A DNA stretch of 64,000 nt from Neisseria subflava. GTDB taxonomy: Bacteria > Pseudomonadota > Gammaproteobacteria > Burkholderiales > Neisseriaceae. This document shows, in pieces, positions 59,728 to 64,000 of the stretch. The notes beneath the pieces were generated by a model. The model searched no databases, was not told the DNA's origin, and saw only the letters and a list, made by a program, of their open reading frames with translations. The position numbers were made by a program, and so were the translations under genes. The DNA lies in NCBI RefSeq assembly GCF_005221305.1, contig NZ_CP039887.1, positions 2,131,660-2,195,659 of the forward strand. The letters are read 5' to 3'. Numbering within the stretch: the stretch's first letter is position 1; each line of letters opens with the position of its first letter.

Positions 59728-59736
59728 TGATATAAT
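59728..59736 (+). promoter_or_regulatory. Extended -10 promoter of the maf gene
   Basis: TG-A-TATAAT is a perfect extended -10 box, about 36 bases before the maf start at 59773. No good -35 is present, as expected for this class. TATAAT could also serve partly in the other direction for yceD. Confidence 0.6.
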
Positions 59737-59772
59737 TTCGGCAGTCTAACGTCAATGTTTTTAAGTAAAAAT

Positions 59773-60363
59773 ATGGAAGTAAAACTGCCTTTGGTTTTAG
59801 GGTCGAGTTCGGTTTTTCGCTGTGGACAGCTTCGCCGTTTGGGTATCGATTTTCAGACGGCATCGCCTGATTTTGACGAAACGCCTATTGCGGGCGAGCA
59901 TGCTGGCGAGACGGCGCTGCGTTTGGCTGAAGGCAAAGCCCGTTCATTGGCGGCAACTTTTCCTGCTGCGCTTATTATCGGCGCAGACCAAGTCGCATGG
60001 TGTGAAGGACGGCAGTTGGGTAAGCCGATGAACGTCGCAAATGCACAACAGATGCTGGCGGACTTAAGCGGAAAACGGATTGAATTTTACAGCGCAATCG
60101 TGCTTTTGAATACTGCTACGGGCAAGGTTCAGCATCATGTCGATCATACGGTGGTTACCATGCGCCGGTTGACGCAGGAACAAATCAGCCGATATTTGGA
60201 ACGTGAGCCGGATGCGGTTTATTGTGCCGGTGCGACGAAGAGCGAGGGTTTGGGCGCTGCTTTGTTGGAGCAGATTGAAAGTACGGACCCGAATGCTTTG
60301 ATCGGCCTTCCGATTTTCCGTCTGATTGATTTTTTGAAAAACGAAGGTGTGGAAGTTTTATAG
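59773..60363 (+). CDS. Maf-like nucleotide pyrophosphatase (YceF type)
   Basis: The 196-residue protein starts MEVKLPLVLGSSSVFRCGQL, carrying the Maf motif S-S-x-x-R. It continues with D-E-T-P, I-I-G-A-D-Q-V and the late G-A-T-K-S-E-G-L-G and D-P-N-A-L-I-G-L-P, which is the YceF subgroup pattern. That subgroup hydrolyses m7GTP and related modified nucleotides in house-cleaning. An ATG six codons earlier (59755) is possible. It is transcribed from an extended -10 promoter and followed by an uptake-sequence stem. Confidence 0.92.
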   Translation: MEVKLPLVLGSSSVFRCGQLRRLGIDFQTASPDFDETPIAGEHAGETALRLAEGKARSLAATFPAALIIGADQVAWCEGRQLGKPMNVANAQQMLADLSGKRIEFYSAIVLLNTATGKVQHHVDHTVVTMRRLTQEQISRYLEREPDAVYCAGATKSEGLGAALLEQIESTDPNALIGLPIFRLIDFLKNEGVEVL

Positions 60364-60368
60364 TTTGG

Positions 60369-60394
60369 GGCCGTCTGAATGTGTTCAGACGGCC
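60369..60394. terminator. Uptake-sequence pair between maf and the methylase gene
   Basis: GGCCGTCTGAA-TGTG-TTCAGACGGCC, 6 bases past the maf stop. Confidence 0.75.
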
Positions 60395-60417
60395 TGAGAT
60401 TTTTTGGAGTTGCAAGA

Positions 60418-61128
60418 ATGAAACCGATTTTGTATTTGATTCCTACCCCTTTGGGTGCGCCTGATACGCCATGCCTGTTGCCGCATGAACAACAGGCGAT
60501 TGTCGGGCTGACGGATTTTGTTGTGGAAGCGGAAAAAACAGCGCGCGCGCATTTGAAGCATTTGGGTGTGACTACGCCTATCCGCGAACTGAATTTGCAA
60601 ACGTTGAATGAACACACGGATTTGAAGACTTTGCCGGAACTGCTGAAACCTTTGCAAGAAGGGCGCAGTATGGGCATTGTCAGCGAGGCAGGTTGTCCGG
60701 CTGTTGCCGATCCTGGGGCGAATTTAGTGGCGTTGGCGCATAAACACGGTTTTGAAGTACGGCCTTTAGTTGGGCCATCCAGCTTGTTGCTGGCGCTGAT
60801 GGCTTCGGGTGCGAATGGGCAGAACTTTGCGTTTAAGGGTTATCTACCGTCTGAAAAAAATGAGCGGATTCAGAGTTTGAAGGTTTTGGAGCAACGTTCG
60901 CGCCAGCAGAATGAAACGCAGCTGTTTATCGAAACGCCGTATCGCAACGATGCGTTGTTGGCTGATGCGGTGGAAAACCTGCACACTGAAACGCGTTTGT
61001 GTGTGGCTACGGACTTGACCTTGCCGACACAGGAAATCATCAGCCAGACGATTGCGCAGTGGCGAAAAAGAAAAGAAATGCTAAATTTGAAAAAACGCCC
61101 GACGATTTTTGTGTTGCATGCCGCGTAA
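60418..61128 (+). CDS. Tetrapyrrole-methylase-family SAM methyltransferase (RsmI-like)
   Basis: The 236-residue protein starts at 60418 after a TTGGAG ribosome site (MKPILYLIPTPLGAPDTPCL). It has the RsmI-like S-E-A-G-C-P-A-V-A-D-P-G (S-D-A-G-x-P-x-x-x-D-P-G in RsmI) and V-G-P-S-S-L-L-L-A-L-M-A-S-G blocks, and ends soon after I-F-V-L-H-A. RsmI 2'-O-methylates C1402 of 16S rRNA. This shorter form with P-L-G-A-P is a paralogue common in beta-proteobacteria next to maf, and its target is not established. Confidence 0.85.
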   Translation: MKPILYLIPTPLGAPDTPCLLPHEQQAIVGLTDFVVEAEKTARAHLKHLGVTTPIRELNLQTLNEHTDLKTLPELLKPLQEGRSMGIVSEAGCPAVADPGANLVALAHKHGFEVRPLVGPSSLLLALMASGANGQNFAFKGYLPSEKNERIQSLKVLEQRSRQQNETQLFIETPYRNDALLADAVENLHTETRLCVATDLTLPTQEIISQTIAQWRKRKEMLNLKKRPTIFVLHAA

Positions 61129-61172
61129 AACTGGATTGGGTTCAATCTCAAACTGTATTTGAGGAAATAAAA

Positions 61173-61201
61173 AAAGGCCGTCTGAACAACAGACGGCCTT
61201 T
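61173..61201. terminator. Uptake-sequence terminator between the methylase gene and yidC
   Basis: AAAGGCCGTCTG-AACAA-CAGACGGCCTTT, bidirectional between convergent genes. Confidence 0.85.
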
Positions 61202-61219
61202 GTGTTGCCTAAACCTTTA

Positions 61220-62866
61220 TCAAGAAACAACTTCGCCTTGGGCGCGTTGTTTTTCGATGCTGCGGTTGATGTGCCATTGTTGGGCGATGGTCAAGAGGTT
61301 GTTGACTACCCAGTACAGAACCAAACCGGCAGGGAAGAAGAAGAACATGATGGAGAAAACCAAAGGCATGATTTTCATCATTTTTGCCTGCATAGGGTCG
61401 GTTGACGGCGGATTCAGATAAGTTTGTGCAAACATGGTTGCCGCCATAATCAAAGGCAGGATGTAGAAAGGATCCGGGCGGCTCAAGTCGGTAATCCAAC
61501 CCAACCAAGGCGCTTGGCGCAATTCTACGGAAGCGAACAATGCCCAGTACAGACCGATGAAGACGGGGATTTGCAACAGCATAGGCAGACAGCCGCCCAG
61601 CGGATTGATTTTCTCGTCTTTGTAAAGCTGCATCATGGCTTGTTGTTGCGCCATGCGGTCATCGCCGTATTTCTCTTTGATGGCTTGCAATTTAGGTGCG
61701 GCTGCACGCATTTTTGCCATAGAGCGGTAAGAGGCGTTGGTCAATGGATACAGTACGGCTTTGACGATGATGGTCAAAACGATGATTGCCCAGCCCCAGT
61801 TGCCGATGATGTTGTGCAGTTGGTTCAAGAGCCAGAAGAGCGGGGAGGCGAACCAGTGTACTTTGCCGTAGTCTTTGGCCAGTTGCAGTTTGTCGGCGAT
61901 GTTGGCGATAACGGAAGTGGTTTGCGGACCGGCATACAGGTTGATGGCGGTTTCGGCTTTTGCGCCGGCTTGGATCACGGCTAAAGGTACGCTGACGCTT
62001 GCACTGTACAGGTTGTCATTGCGGCGTTTGATGTCGATACGGCAGTCGCCAGCGGCGCAAACGCTTTGTCCGCCTTTAGGTTGGAGAATCCAGGTGGACA
62101 TGAAGTGGTGTTCAATCATGCCGAGCCAGCCGGTCGGGGTTTTGCGGATGTATTCGGCTTCGGATTTGCCTGATTTGGCATCGTCGTCCAAATCGGAGAA
62201 GCTGACTTTTTGGAAGTTGCCTTCAGGGGTGTAAACCACCGGGCCGACGTAAGAGCGGGTGAAATAGCCTTGGCCTTCAGGTTCGCTGTGGTCGCGGACG
62301 ATGCGGTAGTCTGCGCTCAGGTTGACGGGTTGGCCGTTGCTGTTGGTAATGTCAAAGCGGACGTTAACCAAGTAGCTGCCTTTAGTAAAAGTATAAACTT
62401 TGTCGATTTTCAGGCCGTTGGTTTCAGGTGCGCTCAGGCGGACTTCAACTTTGTCGCCTTCCAAACTGTATTGTTTTTGCGGAGCGGTAAAGCTGATGCC
62501 TTTCAGAACGTTGTTGCCTTGTGCGTCCAAAAGCTCGGATTGGGCAACGTAGGTGTATTCCTTGCCGTCGTTAAACAGGACGAAAGGTTTGTGTTCGTCG
62601 CCGGTTGCTTTGTATTGCAAGAGGGTCAGCTGACGCAGGTCGCCGCTTTTCTCATCGATGACGGCTTTAACCGTGTCTGTGGTAACGGTAATGGGATAGG
62701 CCGGGGCAAGCGCGGCTTCGGCAGCGGATTTTGCCGGAGCAGCGGCCGTTTGCTGTTGCGCGGCTTGTTGCGCCGGATTAGGTTTGGGGCTGGGGAAAAA
62801 ATGTTCCCAGCCGGCAAAGATTGCCACTGAAATGGCAAAAAACGCCATTAGTCTTTTAAAATCCAT
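61220..62866 (-). CDS. yidC: Membrane protein insertase YidC
   Basis: The 548-residue protein has an N-terminal helix (MDFKRLMAFFAISVAIFAG) and a large periplasmic beta domain (about 45-330). The five-helix insertase core begins L-F-W-L-L-N-Q-L-H-N-I-I-G-N-W-G-W-A at about 345 and includes the hydrophilic hairpin and Y-K-D-E-K-I-N-P-L-G-G-C-L-P. It inserts membrane proteins alone or with SecYEG. A long Ala/Gln/Pro linker follows the first helix. It is part of the rpmH-rnpA-yidD-yidC cluster next to the origin. Confidence 0.97.
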   Translation of the reverse strand: MDFKRLMAFFAISVAIFAGWEHFFPSPKPNPAQQAAQQQTAAAPAKSAAEAALAPAYPITVTTDTVKAVIDEKSGDLRQLTLLQYKATGDEHKPFVLFNDGKEYTYVAQSELLDAQGNNVLKGISFTAPQKQYSLEGDKVEVRLSAPETNGLKIDKVYTFTKGSYLVNVRFDITNSNGQPVNLSADYRIVRDHSEPEGQGYFTRSYVGPVVYTPEGNFQKVSFSDLDDDAKSGKSEAEYIRKTPTGWLGMIEHHFMSTWILQPKGGQSVCAAGDCRIDIKRRNDNLYSASVSVPLAVIQAGAKAETAINLYAGPQTTSVIANIADKLQLAKDYGKVHWFASPLFWLLNQLHNIIGNWGWAIIVLTIIVKAVLYPLTNASYRSMAKMRAAAPKLQAIKEKYGDDRMAQQQAMMQLYKDEKINPLGGCLPMLLQIPVFIGLYWALFASVELRQAPWLGWITDLSRPDPFYILPLIMAATMFAQTYLNPPSTDPMQAKMMKIMPLVFSIMFFFFPAGLVLYWVVNNLLTIAQQWHINRSIEKQRAQGEVVS

Positions 62867-62984
62867 AAGAGATTCCTGGAATTGACGGATAGGTAATCGA
62901 GATGAAAACTGCTTCAGACGGCATTATATAGAAACCGACGGGAAATTAAAGGAAATCGTGTTCTTTAAATGGTTGACAGCAGCA

Positions 62985-63206
62985 TTATGGAACAGGGTCA
63001 TGTCCGTGTCCGCCGAAAGGATGGCATCGTGCGATGCGTTTGATTGCCAGCCATCCGCCTTTGAATGCGCCGTATTTTTTGACGGCTTCGACTGCGTATT
63101 GTGAACAGGTCGGGGTATAGCGGCAGCGCGGCGGAATGAGGGGGCTGATGCAGTATTGGTAAAAGCGGATGAGTGCAAGGAAGAGCTTGGAAAGCAGGGT
63201 GTTCAT
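62985..63206 (-). CDS. yidD: Membrane protein insertion efficiency factor YidD
   Basis: The 73-residue protein has an amphipathic N-terminal helix (L-F-L-A-L-I-R-F-Y-Q-Y-C-I-S) and the family core P-P-R-C-R-Y-T-P-T-C-S-Q-Y-A. G-G-W-L-A-I-K-R-I-A-R-C-H-P-F-G-G-H-G follows. YidD assists YidC. It overlaps the rnpA stop by 4 bases, so translation is coupled. Length is typical. Confidence 0.96.
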   Translation of the reverse strand: MNTLLSKLFLALIRFYQYCISPLIPPRCRYTPTCSQYAVEAVKKYGAFKGGWLAIKRIARCHPFGGHGHDPVP

Positions 63207-63544
63207 CGGCGTTTTTTCATCAGCTGGGCAAGTTGGTCTCGGGCTTCTGGGGCAGTTTCCCGATTAAACGCCTGACGCACGCGCACAACAAAATCATGCG
63301 GCGGCAGCTGGTGTTGATTCAGTCTGAACCAGTCGCGGATGACGCGCTTCATATAATTGCGGTCATGGGCGCGTTTGGCAGTCTTTTTGCTGACGACCAA
63401 ACCAAGGCGCGGATGGCCGAGCGCGTTGTCTGCGGACTGGGAGACTTGCAGCAAATCGCGGCTGCGTCGGTTTTTCAACGCAAAAACGGATGAAAAATCA
63501 TCCGTTTTTAATAAGCGATACTGCTTCGAGAAGCCGTAATTCAA
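63203..63544 (-). CDS. rnpA: Ribonuclease P protein component
   Basis: The 113-residue basic protein contains the RNase P signature K-R-A-H-D-R-N-Y-M-K-R-V-I-R-D. There is no ATG at the expected place. I choose TTG at 63544 (then N-Y-G-F-S-K-Q-Y-R-L), 2 bases after the rpmH stop; an ATT or ATA just upstream would overlap rpmH. It binds the RNase P RNA and helps mature tRNA 5' ends. It overlaps yidD by 4 bases. Confidence 0.93.
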   Translation of the reverse strand: MNYGFSKQYRLLKTDDFSSVFALKNRRSRDLLQVSQSADNALGHPRLGLVVSKKTAKRAHDRNYMKRVIRDWFRLNQHQLPPHDFVVRVRQAFNRETAPEARDQLAQLMKKRR

Positions 63545-63546
63545 AA

Positions 63547-63681
63547 TTATACAGCCAGGCGTTTGCGGCCTTTGGCGCGACGGGCAGCCAATACTGCGCG
63601 ACCACCGCGGGTTTTGGAGCGAACCAAGAAGCCGTGGGTGCGTTTGCGTTTGGTAACAGAAGGTTGATAAGTGCGTTTCAT
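63547..63681 (-). CDS. rpmH: 50S ribosomal protein L34
   Basis: The 44-residue protein reads MKRTYQPSVTKRKRTHGFLV, then R-S-K-T-R-G-G-R-A-V-L-A-A-R-R-A-K-G-R-K-R-L-A-V, the near-invariant L34 sequence. An AGGAAAC ribosome site precedes the ATG at 63681, and a near-consensus promoter lies upstream. It is the first gene of the rpmH-rnpA-yidD-yidC cluster, divergent from the origin/dnaA side. Confidence 0.98.
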   Translation of the reverse strand: MKRTYQPSVTKRKRTHGFLVRSKTRGGRAVLAARRAKGRKRLAV

Positions 63682-63718
63682 GATGTTTCCTAAAAATTGG
63701 TAGATAATTAAACCGTGA

Positions 63719-63747
63719 ATTACACTCTAATTTGCCGCTTTTGTCAA
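63719..63747 (-). promoter_or_regulatory. Sigma70 promoter of rpmH
   Basis: On the minus strand TTGACA (63742-63747), a 17-base spacer and TGTAAT (63719-63724), 38 bases upstream of the rpmH start codon. Confidence 0.8.
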
Positions 63748-63808
63748 TCAATATAAAAACTTTTCGTTGGCCAAAGTGTGACAACGGGTTTTATGCATTG
63801 ATAGAATT

Positions 63809-63840
63809 TGTGGATAAAATTTTGCGGCGGTTGTGGATAA
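63809..63840 (+). other. Two DnaA boxes, edge of oriC
   Basis: TGTGGATAA occurs twice, at 63809-63817 and 63832-63840 (reverse complement of the consensus TTATCCACA), 23 bases apart, in the gene-free DNA between rpmH and the right edge. With divergent rpmH next to it this is the classical rpmH-dnaA origin region. The rest of 63841-64000 holds an uptake sequence (63891-63902) and no gene start that I can support. Confidence 0.8.
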
Positions 63841-64000
63841 AAAAGAGCGGAATGGGTATAATCGCCCAAGCTTGCTTTTCTCTGTGCGCAAGGCCGTCTG
63901 AAAGCAGCGGGAGTATCGTAAAAATTTGATTTTTATCGGATTGCCTATCTGCTCTGCCTTCTTGTATTTCCCAAATCTTCCATTTTCCGAGCTTAATCTC

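Noticed and set aside
1..64000. CRISPR arrays, prophage genes or integrase-linked attachment sites
   Set aside because: No regularly spaced repeats, phage structural genes or integrases were seen on either strand.

Overview
The window looks like the chromosome of a commensal Neisseria. Copies of the DNA uptake sequence GCCGTCTGAA are scattered through it, mostly in the form AGGCCGTCTGAA rather than the ATGCCGTCTGAA form typical of N. meningitidis and N. gonorrhoeae. Many are paired head to head as terminators. Gene content and order (rplM-rpsI, zapA-gpsA, ponA/pilMNOPQ-aroK-aroB, rpmH-rnpA-yidD-yidC, rpmF-plsX-fabH-fabD-fabG) fit the genus. The right end reaches the rpmH/dnaA side of the replication origin, with two perfect DnaA boxes.

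Layout. 1-4.5 kb: flavin reductase (partial) with the MarR regulator FarR/NadR, a thioredoxin-like protein, rpsI-rplM, 6S RNA, zapA, a ZapB-like coiled coil and gpsA. 4.6-21.3 kb: a large minus-strand polysaccharide locus. Read in the direction of transcription it holds a UDP-sugar dehydrogenase, a flippase, an O-antigen-type polymerase, two GT4 glycosyltransferases, a phosphoglycosyltransferase, ATP-grasp, HAD and formyltransferase enzymes, pglC, pglD, and the export/control genes wza, wzb and wzc. This is a Wzy-dependent exopolysaccharide or capsule pathway joined to pgl-type amino-sugar genes. It is not the ABC-transporter capsule known from meningococci. 21.9-24.5 kb: ribD, nrdR and a class II glutamine amidotransferase.

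24.8-28.8 kb is accessory: a secreted hemophilin-like protein, its Slam outer-membrane translocator (type XI secretion) and an MFS transporter. From about 25.6 to 28.65 kb every uptake sequence switches to the GTCGTCTGAA dialect of the N. mucosa/sicca group, and the segment ends at an IS5-family remnant, so it looks imported from another Neisseria. 28.9-31.5 kb holds a secreted protein of unknown function followed by a zinc-peptidase-like domain and an FrpC-like calcium-binding domain. The last two are in one frame, separated by a single TAA stop.

31.5-47.8 kb: a PHP phosphoesterase, ponA, the pilMNOPQ type IV pilus operon, aroK-aroB, a two-component system, an FMN reductase, a DHA2 transporter and a PBP4-type peptidase. 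48.0-48.5 kb: a tandemly duplicated tRNA-Val/tRNA-Asp operon. 48.5-51.5 kb: a Kef-type antiporter and fabG. 51.6-54.4 kb: an AT-rich, uptake-sequence-free island of three glycosyltransferase-type genes that interrupts the fatty-acid cluster. 54.7-64 kb: fabD, fabH, plsX, a phosphoribosyltransferase, rpmF, yceD, a Maf protein, an RsmI-like methylase, yidC, yidD, rnpA and rpmH.

The most unusual points are the Wzy-type locus; an A8 tract at the overlap of the phosphoglycosyltransferase and ATP-grasp genes, where loss of one A would make a PglB2-like fusion; the uptake-dialect switch around the Slam system; and the stop-split metalloprotease/calcium-binding gene. All functions are inferred from sequence patterns read by eye; no database search was run.
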